From Desulforapulum sp034007745 (GTDB lineage Bacteria; Desulfobacterota; Desulfobacteria; Desulfobacterales; Desulfobacteraceae), in assembly GCA_034007745.1 (NCBI GenBank), contig JAVEQI010000012.1, positions 15,253 to 79,252 on the forward strand: a DNA stretch of 64,000 nt, written 5' to 3'. Below, one piece after another: positions 42,040 through 51,008 of the stretch. Numbering within the stretch: position 1 is the first letter of the stretch; every line of letters begins with the position of its first letter. The notes under the pieces are model-generated. The model worked only from the letters and a program-made list of their open reading frames with translations. It did not search any database and was not told the DNA's origin. The position numbers were made by a program, and so were the translations under genes.

Positions 42040-43493
42040 GCCCCAAGATCGGAACAAGCGGACTTATTTTCAACGAGCCCCTGCTGTGGGAAAAAAGCCG
42101 AGAGGGACGTTGCGGCATCTCCATCCCGACAAGGGACGTACCAGAAGTGACCATGGATGCGGCCCTTATAAATGAGGGTCCTGACCTTCCCCAGGTAAAC
42201 GAACTCGACGTTGTCCGCCACTATACCAGACTTTCCCAGTGGAACTTCGGTGTAGACTCGGGCATGTATCCCCTGGGATCGTGCACCATGAAGTACAACC
42301 CTAAGACCAACGAGGTCCAGGCAGCACGGCCAGGGTTTACAGGTGCCCATCCCATGGTCTCCCAGGAGCTCTCCCAGGGAGCCATGGAGCTTATGTACAA
42401 CCTGGAAAGGGAACTTGCAGAAATAACCGGCATGGATGCGGTAGCGCTTCAGCCTGCCGCAGGTGCCCACGGCGAACTTACCGGCATGCTTGTGATCCAC
42501 GCATTCCACGCAAAAAACGGAAAACAGAGATCCAAGATCATCATCCCGGACACGGCCCACGGGACAAATCCTGCGAGTGCTTCCCTCTGCGGCTATAAAT
42601 CCATCAACATAAAATCCAACGAAAATGGAATCCTGACTCCAGAGGCGGTTGCCGCAGTCATGGACGAGGATACCGCAGGCATCATGATCACCAACCCAAA
42701 CACCCTGGGGCTCTTTGAGGAAAATGTCAAAGAAATTGCCGACATCGTCCATGCCAGGGGCGGGCTTGTTTATGGTGACGGGGCAAATCTCAACGCCATC
42801 ATGGGAATTGTCAAACTTGGAAAGATCGGCATTGACGTTGTTCACTTCAACATGCACAAAACTTTTGCAACCCCCCACGGCGGCGGTGGTCCCGGATCAG
42901 GTCCCATTGCCGTTGTCAAAAAACTGGAACCATTTCTTCCCTCACCGAGAATCAAAAAGAGTGACAAGGGGTTTTCCTGGGTATTTGACTGCCCAGATAC
43001 CATTGGACGCATGGTCACCTTCCACGGCCATTTCGGCGTCATGGTAAAGGCCTACTCCTATCTACGCTCCATGGGGCCGGACGGCCTTAAAAATGCCAGC
43101 AGTTATGCGGTTCTCAACGCCAACTACATCAAGGAGAAGCTGAGGGACACCCTGGAGCTGGCCTATGACCGGCCCTGCATGCACGAGTGCGTGTTCTCGG
43201 ACAAAAAACAGCAGGCCCACCATGTCTCAACCCTGGATATGGCCAAACGGCTCATGGACTACGGGTTCCACCCACCAACTGTCTATTTCCCCTTGGTAGT
43301 CCCCGGAGCCATCATGATCGAGCCCACTGAAACCGAATCAAAGGAAACCATTGACGAGTTTATAGCTGCTTTCAAGGCCATTGCGCGAGAGGCCGAGGAG
43401 AATCCAGATCTTGTGCGCTCTGCCCCGTACACCCCCAAAGTAAAACGGCTTGATGAGGTTTCAGCGGCAAGAAAACCCTGTTTGCGAGGATAA
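42036..43493 (+). CDS. gcvPB: Glycine dehydrogenase (decarboxylating) subunit 2
   Basis: C-terminal, PLP-carrying half of the split P protein, 485 residues. It decarboxylates glycine and transfers the aminomethyl group to GcvH. Seen motifs: NFGVDSGMYPLGSCTMKYNP, ALQPAAGAHGELTGMLVI, DTAHGTNPASASLCGY, DVVHFNMHKTFATPHGGG (the PLP lysine is in HKTF) and IMIEPTETESKETIDEFI. The length is normal. The start overlaps gcvPA by 4 bases, and lipB begins just after or slightly inside its end. Confidence 0.96.
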   Translation: MSPKIGTSGLIFNEPLLWEKSREGRCGISIPTRDVPEVTMDAALINEGPDLPQVNELDVVRHYTRLSQWNFGVDSGMYPLGSCTMKYNPKTNEVQAARPGFTGAHPMVSQELSQGAMELMYNLERELAEITGMDAVALQPAAGAHGELTGMLVIHAFHAKNGKQRSKIIIPDTAHGTNPASASLCGYKSINIKSNENGILTPEAVAAVMDEDTAGIMITNPNTLGLFEENVKEIADIVHARGGLVYGDGANLNAIMGIVKLGKIGIDVVHFNMHKTFATPHGGGGPGSGPIAVVKKLEPFLPSPRIKKSDKGFSWVFDCPDTIGRMVTFHGHFGVMVKAYSYLRSMGPDGLKNASSYAVLNANYIKEKLRDTLELAYDRPCMHECVFSDKKQQAHHVSTLDMAKRLMDYGFHPPTVYFPLVVPGAIMIEPTETESKETIDEFIAAFKAIAREAEENPDLVRSAPYTPKVKRLDEVSAARKPCLRG

Positions 43494-43500
43494 GGCGGCA

Positions 43501-44223
43501 GTGCCTGGAACATCCATCAATGCCGCAGCCAGAACGGACAGGTCGTTACCGAAAAGATGGATAGCTGACCTTAAGGTGATTGATTTCCAGGAGGCCTACA
43601 ACCTTCAGCAGCAGATCTCAGAGGCAAAGACGGCCAGGTTCTTCAACCCGGATGTGATCCTGGTACTCGAGCACCTGCCCGTCTTTACCCTGGGGAAAAG
43701 GGGCGGATCTGAAAATCTCAAGGTAGACACCAGCTTCCTCCAGGCCAGGGGCATTCCCATCGTTCCCACCCGCAGGGGCGGAAACATAACCTACCACGGC
43801 CCTGGCCAGGTTATCATATACCCCATCGTGGACCTTGCCAGGGCCAGAATGGGTGTTGCAGATTTTGTAAGCCTTCTGGAGGAGACCATGATAACGACCT
43901 GCCGGGCCTTTGACATAAACGCAGGGCGCAATCCAAAGAACCACGGCATCTGGGTGGGAGAGAACAAGATAGGAAGCATCGGGCTCAGCGTCAAACACGG
44001 GGTGTGCCACCACGGTCTTGCCCTGAACGTAAACCTCGACATGGAACCCTTTACCTGGATAAACCCCTGCGGTCTTGCCGGGGTTTCCATGACGTCCATG
44101 GCCCGGGAGCTTGAAAACAGGAATCAGGAGCCGCCCCACGACATGGTTGGCACCGTCAGGCAGACCCTGGTAAAGAGCCTTGCTGAAGCCACCGGGTTTA
44201 AACTCGAGCCCGTACCAATATAA
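43501..44223 (+). CDS. lipB: Octanoyltransferase LipB
   Basis: Moves octanoyl from acyl carrier protein to the GcvH or E2 lysine, first step of lipoyl synthesis. About 240 residues with VLEHLPVFTLGKRG, the active-site run RRGGNITYHGPGQVIIYP, the catalytic Lys in IGSIGLSVKHGVCHHGLALN and the catalytic Cys in INPCGLAGVSMTSM. An ATG at 43450 would give 17 more residues inside the gcvPB end; a GTG at 43501 fits a more usual length and comes 7 bases after the gcvPB stop, so I prefer it. Neighbours gcvH and lipA confirm the pathway. Confidence 0.92.
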   Translation: MPGTSINAAARTDRSLPKRWIADLKVIDFQEAYNLQQQISEAKTARFFNPDVILVLEHLPVFTLGKRGGSENLKVDTSFLQARGIPIVPTRRGGNITYHGPGQVIIYPIVDLARARMGVADFVSLLEETMITTCRAFDINAGRNPKNHGIWVGENKIGSIGLSVKHGVCHHGLALNVNLDMEPFTWINPCGLAGVSMTSMARELENRNQEPPHDMVGTVRQTLVKSLAEATGFKLEPVPI

Positions 44224-44244
44224 GAAAAGGAACAAGGAGAACTC

Positions 44245-45102
44245 ATGAAGAGAGAACCAAAACCCGGCTGGCTGAAAAGAAAGCTGCCCACAGGGCCCGA
44301 GTACGAACATGTACGAGCCCTTCTGGCAAGTTCCGGGCTTACAACTGTGTGCCAGGAGGCAAAATGCCCGAACATGTGGGAGTGCTTCTCAAAAAAGACA
44401 TCCACCTTCATGATCCTTGGCTCCGAATGTACCAGGAACTGCCGCTTCTGCAACGTCACCCCGGGAACGCCGGGCCTTCCCGATCCCACCGAACCTGAAC
44501 GGGTTGCCGATGCAGCAAAGACCCTTGGTCTAAGGTATGTGGTGGTCACATCCGTCACAAGGGACGACCTTGAAGATGGGGGCAGCGCCCACTTTGCCGC
44601 AACCATAAGGGCCATCCGGCGAGGGGTTGAAAGGGCTAAAATCGAGGTTTTAATACCAGACTTCCAGGGGAGAAACGAGGACCTTGAAACGGTGCTTCAG
44701 GCAAGACCCGACGTTCTAAACCACAACATCGAAACCGTGCCGTCCCTTTATTCCACGGCCCGGCCCCAGGCAAAATATCAGCAATCCCTGGACCTTCTGA
44801 AACGAGCCTTTGAAATAGCACCCGACATTCCCACAAAATCGGGCATCATGGTGGGCCTTGGTGAAACAGACCAGCAGCTGATCCAGACCATGAACGATCT
44901 TTACGCCCATGGCTGCCGGATCTTAACCCTTGGTCAATACCTCCAGCCCTCCCGCAGCCATCTTCCAGTTCACCGGTATTGCACACCCGAGGAATTTGAC
45001 CGACTAAAAACAACAGCCCTTGAAATGGGTTTTAAAAACGTGGCGGCAGCACCATTTGTGCGGAGTTCCTACCGGGCAGAGGAACTGTCGTGCAACTGTT
45101 AA
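44245..45102 (+). CDS. lipA: Lipoyl synthase LipA (radical SAM)
   Basis: Inserts two sulfurs into protein-bound octanoyl groups. 285 residues with the auxiliary cluster motif CQEAKCPNMWECFSKKTSTF, the radical-SAM motif CTRNCRFCNV, VTSVTRDDLEDGGSAHFA, HNIETVPSLYSTARPQAKY, LGQYLQPSRSHLPVHRY, and the terminal RSSYRAEE with the Ser that ligates the auxiliary cluster. The enzyme is complete. Spacing of 21 bases from lipB with AAGGAG before the ATG. With lipB it supplies the cofactor for GcvH in the same operon. Confidence 0.97.
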   Translation: MKREPKPGWLKRKLPTGPEYEHVRALLASSGLTTVCQEAKCPNMWECFSKKTSTFMILGSECTRNCRFCNVTPGTPGLPDPTEPERVADAAKTLGLRYVVVTSVTRDDLEDGGSAHFAATIRAIRRGVERAKIEVLIPDFQGRNEDLETVLQARPDVLNHNIETVPSLYSTARPQAKYQQSLDLLKRAFEIAPDIPTKSGIMVGLGETDQQLIQTMNDLYAHGCRILTLGQYLQPSRSHLPVHRYCTPEEFDRLKTTALEMGFKNVAAAPFVRSSYRAEELSCNC

Positions 45103-45134
45103 AATTTGATCGTCAAGGGAAAGAGGAGAAACGG

Positions 45135-45632
45135 TTGAAAAAAAACCTGACCCTGATCGGCATGCCCGGTGTGGGCAAGAGCACGGTGGGGATCATCCTG
45201 GCTAAAATCATGGGGCTTTCATTTATCGATACAGATATCCTTATCCAGATCAACAGCCAGAAAACCCTCCAGGAGATTATGGATGAAAGCGGCTACTTAA
45301 ACCTGAGGGCCATTGAGCAGGAAGAGATCCTAAAGATAAACATTGAAAACCACGTGATTTCAACGGGCGGCAGTGTGGTTTACAGTCCATTATCCATGGA
45401 ACATTTAAGCGTTCTTTCAACTATCGTCCATCTGGATGCAGGCTTTGAAACCATAAAAAAGCGGATCACTAATTTTGAAACAAGGGGCATTGCCAAGGAT
45501 AAAGACCAGACCTTTGAACAGCTTTACGAGGAACGCCAGCTTCTCTATCGAAAGTATGCCGATCTCAGTGTCACCACGGACAGGATCACCCAGGATGAGG
45601 TGGCCATGGAGATTGCAGCGAAGCTTGCCTAA
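45135..45632 (+). CDS. aroK: Shikimate kinase-like P-loop kinase
   Basis: About 165 residues. Walker A GMPGVGKSTVG, the shikimate-site DTD (SFIDTDILI), LRAIEQEEI in place of the usual FR-E-E, and the STGGSVVYSP loop (normally TGGG). The lid region has RGIAKDKDQTFEQLYEERQ. These variations suggest an atypical shikimate kinase or a relative with another small substrate. Two starts are possible: a GTG at 45090 overlapping lipA, or the TTG at 45135 with GAGGAG 6 bases before, which I use. It seems to be the last gene of the gcv-lip run, without an obvious functional link. Confidence 0.75.
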   Translation: MKKNLTLIGMPGVGKSTVGIILAKIMGLSFIDTDILIQINSQKTLQEIMDESGYLNLRAIEQEEILKINIENHVISTGGSVVYSPLSMEHLSVLSTIVHLDAGFETIKKRITNFETRGIAKDKDQTFEQLYEERQLLYRKYADLSVTTDRITQDEVAMEIAAKLA

Positions 45633-45672
45633 TTGCGCAGGCTAAAAAACGCAAATTAAACAAATTGAGGTC

Positions 45673-46440
45673 CTAAACCCTTGTAAACACCCAATCTTCC
45701 TGGGTGGAAAGAGTTGAGTTGAACTCATATCCGTTTAAATCAAACGGCTTCAACTCTTCCACTCTGTTGATTCGATTCTTTATTATAAAATCGGCCATCA
45801 CCCCCCTGGCTCGTTTGGCGTGGATGCCGATGATCTTAAAACCATCGTCTTTTTTTTCCTTGAAATGAACGTTCACCAGATCAGACTTTAATCCCCTGGG
45901 TCGAACCGCCTTGAAATACTCATTTGAGGCAAGGTTTACCAGAACCCTGTCTCCCTCTGACTCCAAAACCTCCTCATTTATCCTGTCTGTTATCCTGTCT
46001 TCCCAAAACTGGTAGATGTTTTTCCCCCAGGGACCTGACAAACGCAGTCCCATTTCAAGGCGATAGGGCTGAATCAGATCCAGGGGACGGAGAAGACCAT
46101 AAAGCCCCGATAGGATCCTCAAGTGGTCTTGGGCAAAATCAAAATCCCCATCGAGATAATCGTCCACAGCAATCCCCTGGTAGACATCCCCCTTAAAGGC
46201 CAGCAGGGCCTGGTGGGAATTTTCCCGGACAAACGGGAAATTAAAATTCTGATACCTCTCATAGTTAAGGGCTGCAAGTTTGGGGCTGATCTTCATCAGC
46301 TCCTCAAGGTCTTCCCCGGACAGGGTTTTCATGTGATCTACAATTTCCTGAATATGGGTCGAAAAAAACGGAGTGGTGTGGGAAGGGTATGACCTGGATT
46401 TAAAATCAAGGGTTTTTGATGGTGAAATAACTGTCAGCAT
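45673..46440 (-). CDS. yaaA: Peroxide stress protein YaaA (DUF328)
   Basis: 255-residue YaaA family protein. Start MLTVISPSKTLDF, middle KGDVYQGIAVDDYLDGDFDF, ILSGLYGLLRPLDLIQPYRLEMG and KIIGIHAKRARGVMADFII are all signature segments. In E. coli YaaA limits free iron and DNA damage during peroxide stress and binds DNA; the mechanism is open. In an anaerobe it would help with oxygen exposure. GGAG lies before the ATG. It is a single gene convergent with aroK. Confidence 0.94.
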   Translation of the reverse strand: MLTVISPSKTLDFKSRSYPSHTTPFFSTHIQEIVDHMKTLSGEDLEELMKISPKLAALNYERYQNFNFPFVRENSHQALLAFKGDVYQGIAVDDYLDGDFDFAQDHLRILSGLYGLLRPLDLIQPYRLEMGLRLSGPWGKNIYQFWEDRITDRINEEVLESEGDRVLVNLASNEYFKAVRPRGLKSDLVNVHFKEKKDDGFKIIGIHAKRARGVMADFIIKNRINRVEELKPFDLNGYEFNSTLSTQEDWVFTRV

Positions 46441-46635
46441 TGTTGAATTCTCCTTTTTGGAGACCTTAACTCACCATTGCTGAAAAAACAATAGCGGCGA
46501 TTCTCTATTTTTTATAACCTGGAATGGGAGGCAAAAAAATTGACAACAGGGATAAATTTCATTAGGGTAAAGCCCTAATAAACCATCATATAAACCAACC
46601 GAATTGACAAAACAAAGGAACAGAGGAAAATTCAT

Positions 46636-47781
46636 ATGACTGCTACCGTTTATTTTACAGATTTCAAGGCAAACTCCAGGGAAAATCTTTTGGAAAAACT
46701 TACAAGGCTTTTGGTCACAGCCGGCCTCGATGAAATCCTTGACAAAAACGACCTCACAGCAATCAAGCTTCATTTTGGAGAAATGGGCAATACCGCCTTT
46801 ATCCGCCCGCCATATGTCAGGCAAATTGCCGGGGCCATAAGAGAGAGGGGAGCCCTGCCCTTTCTCACCGACGCCAATACCCTCTATGCCGGGACAAGGA
46901 GCGACTCGGTCTCCCACATCACGACGGCCATTGCAAACGGATTCAGCTTTTCAAGCATGGGCAACACACCCCTTATAATTGCCGACGGACTGAGGGGCAA
47001 AAGTGAAGCCAGGATCGAGGTTAATCTAAAACATTGCAAAGAGGTCTTTATCGGACATGAAATCGTTGCGGCCGACGCACTTGTCTCCGTTGCCCACTTC
47101 AAGGGTCACGAACTCTCAGGCTTTGGCGGTACCCTCAAAAATCTCGGCATGGGATGCGCATCGAGAAGGGGTAAGCTTGAGCAGCACTCAAACGTGAGCC
47201 CGAAAGTAAAGAAAAAAACCTGCATTGGATGCGGTGAGTGCGCCGAGAACTGTCCTGCCGATGCTATAACCCTCGAAGAAGGAAAGGCGACCATTGACCA
47301 GGAGTTGTGCATTGGATGCGGCGAATGCATAATCCGCTGTCCCACCAAATCGGTGAACATACTATGGAACCAGGCCGTGCCGGTGTTTCTTGAAAAGATG
47401 ATGGAGTACACAAAGGGGGTTGTTACTGGCAAGGAAAACAAGACTCTTTTTATCAACTTTATAGCAGACATCTCCCCTGCCTGCGACTGCCTGCCATACA
47501 ACGATTCCCCGATTGTCAGGGACATCGGCATTGTCGCCTCGACAGATCCCGTTGCCGTTGACCAGGCTTCGGTTGATCTTGTCAATAGGGAACAGGGTTT
47601 CACCAACACCTGCCTCAAACACAACCGAGCACCTGGTGAGGATAAGTTTAAGGGACTCTACCCGGATGTAAACTGGGAGATCCAGCTTGATTACGCAGAA
47701 ACAATCGGTCTTGGCACAAGAGAGTATGAACTTGTAAAACTCAAAACCCTGACCTGGAAAAAAGATACAACAGACTCTTGA
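46636..47781 (+). CDS. DUF362-domain protein with two [4Fe-4S] ferredoxin motifs
   Basis: 381 residues. The DUF362 domain occupies most of the chain (AIKLHFGEMGNTAFIRPPYV, VSVAHFKGHELSGFGGTLKN, DIGIVASTDPVAVDQASVD), and a bacterial ferredoxin insert with CIGCGECAENCP and CIGCGECIIRCP lies at about residues 195-235. Such proteins are common in anaerobes and may pass electrons or bind an unknown ligand; no reaction is established. GAGGAAAATTC gives the ribosome binding site. It ends 7 bases from the convergent SMR gene. Expected location is the cytoplasm, with no signal peptide. Confidence 0.88.
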   Translation: MTATVYFTDFKANSRENLLEKLTRLLVTAGLDEILDKNDLTAIKLHFGEMGNTAFIRPPYVRQIAGAIRERGALPFLTDANTLYAGTRSDSVSHITTAIANGFSFSSMGNTPLIIADGLRGKSEARIEVNLKHCKEVFIGHEIVAADALVSVAHFKGHELSGFGGTLKNLGMGCASRRGKLEQHSNVSPKVKKKTCIGCGECAENCPADAITLEEGKATIDQELCIGCGECIIRCPTKSVNILWNQAVPVFLEKMMEYTKGVVTGKENKTLFINFIADISPACDCLPYNDSPIVRDIGIVASTDPVAVDQASVDLVNREQGFTNTCLKHNRAPGEDKFKGLYPDVNWEIQLDYAETIGLGTREYELVKLKTLTWKKDTTDS

Positions 47782-47788
47782 TTCCAGG

Positions 47789-48118
47789 TCAGTGTCCCGC
47801 CGTTTTTGAAAACAAATTTACAACAAGGATACCTGCGACGATAAGCCCCAAACCCACGACAGCTGCAGAATCAAGGCTCTCCTTGTAGTAGACCACCCCA
47901 ATCACGGCCAGGCTCACGATACCAACCCCGGACCAGATGGCGTAGGCAATACCAAGGGGAATTACCCTGAGCACCAGGGCCAGGAAATAAAAGGAAAGGG
48001 CGTAGCCAAAGGTAACCCCAAGGACAGATCCAAGATTAGGATGACCCGCAGCAGCCTTGAGGGCCGAGGTGGCCAGGATTTCAAATAGAACTGCAATCAT
48101 AAGATAGAGGTATGCCAT
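47789..48118 (-). CDS. Small multidrug resistance (SMR) family transporter
   Basis: 109 residues with four membrane helices. The first has the conserved glutamate (AVLFEILATSALKAA), the second ends YALSFYFLALVLRVIPLG followed by IAYAIWSGVGIVSLAVIG, and the last is GLGLIVAGILVVNLF. These match EmrE-type proton-coupled cation exporters that work as dimers; a SugE/Gdx guanidinium exporter is the alternative, and the AYAIWSGVG motif favours the EmrE side. It follows the ABC ATPase gene by 29 bases on the same strand, and may be the last gene of that operon. Confidence 0.9.
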   Translation of the reverse strand: MAYLYLMIAVLFEILATSALKAAAGHPNLGSVLGVTFGYALSFYFLALVLRVIPLGIAYAIWSGVGIVSLAVIGVVYYKESLDSAAVVGLGLIVAGILVVNLFSKTAGH

Positions 48119-48147
48119 ACTGAGTTGTACTTCTCCTTAAAGAAAAA

Positions 48148-48957
48148 TTAACGATTTTGGGCCTGAAGCCTGAACCGGCCGGGGATGGGAAAAATTCTCG
48201 GCAGATTACCAAGGGGGTTTAAATCCACCAGGAACGGGCAGCCAAAAATCTCTTCAAGAATAGACTCATCAAGGACGGTTGCAGGCGCTCCCTCTTTGAC
48301 CAGCCTGCCGCCGGAAAGGAGCACCATGCGATCCGAATACATGGCCGCAAGGTTGATGTCGTGGGAAACCATAACAATGGTGGTACCCGTCTCGCATTTG
48401 AGCCGTTCCAGAAGATCCATTAACATCACCTGGTGGGCAAGGTCAAGGGCCGAGGCCGGTTCGTCCAGAAGCATGATCTCCGGCTCCTGACAGATGGCCC
48501 GGGCTATGAACACCCGCTGGCGCTCACCGCCGCTGATCTGGTCAAGGGTCCTCCTGGCAAGGTGATCGACATTGGTAAACCCCATGGCCCGGCGGGCCGC
48601 ATCGTAATCTTTTCCGGTGTTGATCCCGAGCAATCCCTGGTGGGGAGAGCGGCCCAACAGCACCAGCTCTTCCACGGTAAAGGGAAAAGCCTGGGATACG
48701 ATCTGGGGCACATAGGCTATTTTTTTTGCAAGCTCACGACCGGAAAAGCGTTTCAACGATCTGCCGACAATTTTTATCTCCCCATGTCCAGGGGCCAACA
48801 CCCCTGAGATAAGACGCATAAGTGTGGATTTACCCGACCCGTTGGGCCCGATTATGGTAAAAAATGCCCCCTCTTCAACGTCAAAAGAAAGATCATCAAG
48901 AACTTTGACCCTTGCATAGACGTGGGTGAGGTGCCGAATGGATATGACAGCCGCCAT
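48148..48957 (-). CDS. Cobalamin/iron-chelate ABC transporter ATPase (BtuD/FecE type)
   Basis: Energy-coupling ATPase, about 269 residues. Walker A IGPNGSGKSTLMRLISG, Q-loop YVPQIVSQAFPF, signature QISGGERQRVFIARAICQEP, Walker B IMLLDEPASALD, H-loop VSHDINLAAMYSDRM. The pattern is that of importers for iron-siderophores, heme or vitamin B12. The ATG at 48957 comes 2 bases after the permease stop; a TTG at 48963 is less likely. Partners are encoded just upstream. Without a riboswitch or a Fur box visible, cobalamin and iron chelates cannot be told apart. Confidence 0.92.
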   Translation of the reverse strand: MAAVISIRHLTHVYARVKVLDDLSFDVEEGAFFTIIGPNGSGKSTLMRLISGVLAPGHGEIKIVGRSLKRFSGRELAKKIAYVPQIVSQAFPFTVEELVLLGRSPHQGLLGINTGKDYDAARRAMGFTNVDHLARRTLDQISGGERQRVFIARAICQEPEIMLLDEPASALDLAHQVMLMDLLERLKCETGTTIVMVSHDINLAAMYSDRMVLLSGGRLVKEGAPATVLDESILEEIFGCPFLVDLNPLGNLPRIFPIPGRFRLQAQNR

Positions 48958-48959
48958 GG

Positions 48960-49979
48960 TCAATTTTTTCCCCGTTTCAGAAGCATTATAAAGAGCGGGG
49001 CACCGATCATTGCCGTGATCACCCCTACCGGGATTTCACCCTGGCGGGGAATCCACCGGGCAAGAAGATCGCAGATCACCATATATGATCCGCCGCCGAG
49101 GATACAGGCAGGCACCAGGACTCGATGATCAGGGCCAATGGCAAGGCGGAAAAGATGGGGAACCACAAGGCCCACAAAGCCCATGAGGCCGCAGTGGCTG
49201 ACGGTGGCGCTCACCATAAACGAAGAGGTGATAAGCAGAATCCCCGTTATAAGGGGCACGTTGACCCCCATGGAGTGGGCCATCTCCCGGCCCATGAGCA
49301 GGAGATTCATGGAGTGGGAAAGAACAAAGATAACAACAAAACAGGGAAGAACGCAAAGGGCCAGGATGGCGGCCTGGTCAAGGTCCGACGAGGAAAAATC
49401 CCCCATGAGCCAGAACATGATGGTGTGGATCTTGTTATTCTGAGTGAGTGAGATAAGAAACATGATCACGGCCGAGCAAAAGGCATTGACCACCACCCCG
49501 GAAAGAAGCATGGCGTCTTTTTTCAGCGCGGCATTGCCCGTTGACATGACAACCACAAGCACCAGGGTTGCCATGGCCCCGGCAAAGGCGGTGATGCTCA
49601 CCCCGGGAAACCTTGAAAATCCCAGGATGATGCCGATGATTGCCCCGATGGCAGAACCGCCTGAAATGCCGAGGATATAAGGCTCGGCCAGGGGGTTTCT
49701 CAAAAGTGCCTGAAAAACAAGCCCGCCGGTTGAAAGAACTGCACCGGCCATCATTGCCATGAGCACCCTTGGAAACCTTATACGCCAGATGATGGCTGAC
49801 ATGGTTGAATCTCCGCCATCACCTGAAAAAATCAAATTCCACAGGCCGATCATCCCCTGCTGGGAGGTGGAGCCGAAACCAAGGCCAACTAACATGGAAA
49901 CCCCAAGCAGGAGAACCAGCACAAGGCAGACCCAGAAAATGCGCAGGGCTATTGATCTGTTCGAAGAAAGATTTGTCAT
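48960..49979 (-). CDS. FecCD/BtuC-family ABC transporter permease
   Basis: Inner-membrane permease, about 339 residues with some ten helices. Family landmarks are IWRIRFPRVLMAMMAGAVLSTGG, seen as RFPRVLMAMMAGAVL, FQALLRNPLAEPYILGISGG, and SHCGLMGFVGLVVPHLFRLA near the end, which contacts the ATPase. It forms a homodimer with the ATPase encoded next and receives ligand from the binding protein encoded just before. I start at the ATG 49979, 7 bases after the binding-protein stop. Confidence 0.93.
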   Translation of the reverse strand: MTNLSSNRSIALRIFWVCLVLVLLLGVSMLVGLGFGSTSQQGMIGLWNLIFSGDGGDSTMSAIIWRIRFPRVLMAMMAGAVLSTGGLVFQALLRNPLAEPYILGISGGSAIGAIIGIILGFSRFPGVSITAFAGAMATLVLVVVMSTGNAALKKDAMLLSGVVVNAFCSAVIMFLISLTQNNKIHTIMFWLMGDFSSSDLDQAAILALCVLPCFVVIFVLSHSMNLLLMGREMAHSMGVNVPLITGILLITSSFMVSATVSHCGLMGFVGLVVPHLFRLAIGPDHRVLVPACILGGGSYMVICDLLARWIPRQGEIPVGVITAMIGAPLFIMLLKRGKN

Positions 49980-49986
49980 ATTCAAC

Positions 49987-51003
49987 CTAAAACAACTCGG
50001 GATGGATCAGGCGAACCAGAAGTTCAAGCCCGTCAACCATCCTGGGGGTGGGCCTGTCCAGGATATTCGAATCCACAATATGCACCTGGTCGTTCCTTAC
50101 GGCAGGAAGGTCCGGCCAGCTTTGCCACTCTTTTTTTACCTTTTGAAACACCTCACCCCTTGCCATGGATGTGATAATAACAACATCTGGAGACAGCGCC
50201 AGGAACTGCTCCTTTGAGAATCTGGGATAGGAGACAGAGGCGGCGGCAAGATTAATCCCCCCTGCCCGCTCGATCAGTTCATGGATAAAGGTGTCATTTC
50301 CCACCGATACAATGGGGTTGATTCCGATCTGAAAAAATACTCTTGGTCTTGTTGCTGCGGTTGACACAAGGTGTTCAACCCGCCTGATCCTCTGTTCCAT
50401 GTCGTTAACCACCCGGGCCGCACTGGCATCTGCATTCAAAAGTGAACCGATCAACCCGACGGTGGAGATAACCGAATCAAGGTCAATCGGGTTGACGGCA
50501 TAAACGGAAATGCCAAGGCTTACGAGTCTGTCCGCCGTCTCTTTGGGGTTCCCGTCCTTTACTGCAATACATAAATCCGGCTTCAGGGCCACGATTTTTT
50601 CAAGGTCAAGATGAACATAGGAACCCACCTTTGGAAGTGCCAGGGCGGCTTCAGGATAGTCGCTGTAAATGGTTGCCCCTTTAAGACACTCTCCCCGGCC
50701 AATGGCAAAGACTATCTCGGTGATGCTAGGGGCAAGGGAGATGACCCGCTGGGGATGGACCGGAAAGGTGACCGATCTGCCCATCTGGTCAACCACGGTT
50801 CTGGTTTCTGTCCCCCCTCCCGGATCAGGGTTCAAAAGCGTAATCCCAACCGCCACAACCAGCGCAGCCAGGCACCTGGGAATCCCCAGGTTGACCTTCA
50901 AAGAGGACTCAATCACCTTAAATATGCCATGGGGGGAACGAAGACGACGACTGAACGGCCAGGGCATCTGGACTATTTTACTTTGATCTTTTATTTTGAT
51001 CAT
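49987..51003 (-). CDS. Periplasmic substrate-binding protein (BtuF/FepB type)
   Basis: 338 residues. After a long basic N-terminus a hydrophobic export segment is present (CLAALVVAVGITLL). The mature part carries the class III binding protein features DQMGRSVTFPVHPQRVISLA, PSITEIVFAIGRGECLKGAT and YSDYPEAALALPKVGSY. Later VSVGNDTFIHELIERAGGIN and LALSPDVVIITS are typical of BtuF-like proteins. The long N-terminus suggests that the true start may be later than 51003. It follows an FeS protein gene by 5 bases. Ligand is a corrinoid or iron chelate by family. Confidence 0.87.
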   Translation of the reverse strand: MIKIKDQSKIVQMPWPFSRRLRSPHGIFKVIESSLKVNLGIPRCLAALVVAVGITLLNPDPGGGTETRTVVDQMGRSVTFPVHPQRVISLAPSITEIVFAIGRGECLKGATIYSDYPEAALALPKVGSYVHLDLEKIVALKPDLCIAVKDGNPKETADRLVSLGISVYAVNPIDLDSVISTVGLIGSLLNADASAARVVNDMEQRIRRVEHLVSTAATRPRVFFQIGINPIVSVGNDTFIHELIERAGGINLAAASVSYPRFSKEQFLALSPDVVIITSMARGEVFQKVKKEWQSWPDLPAVRNDQVHIVDSNILDRPTPRMVDGLELLVRLIHPELF

Positions 51004-51008
51004 GGGCT

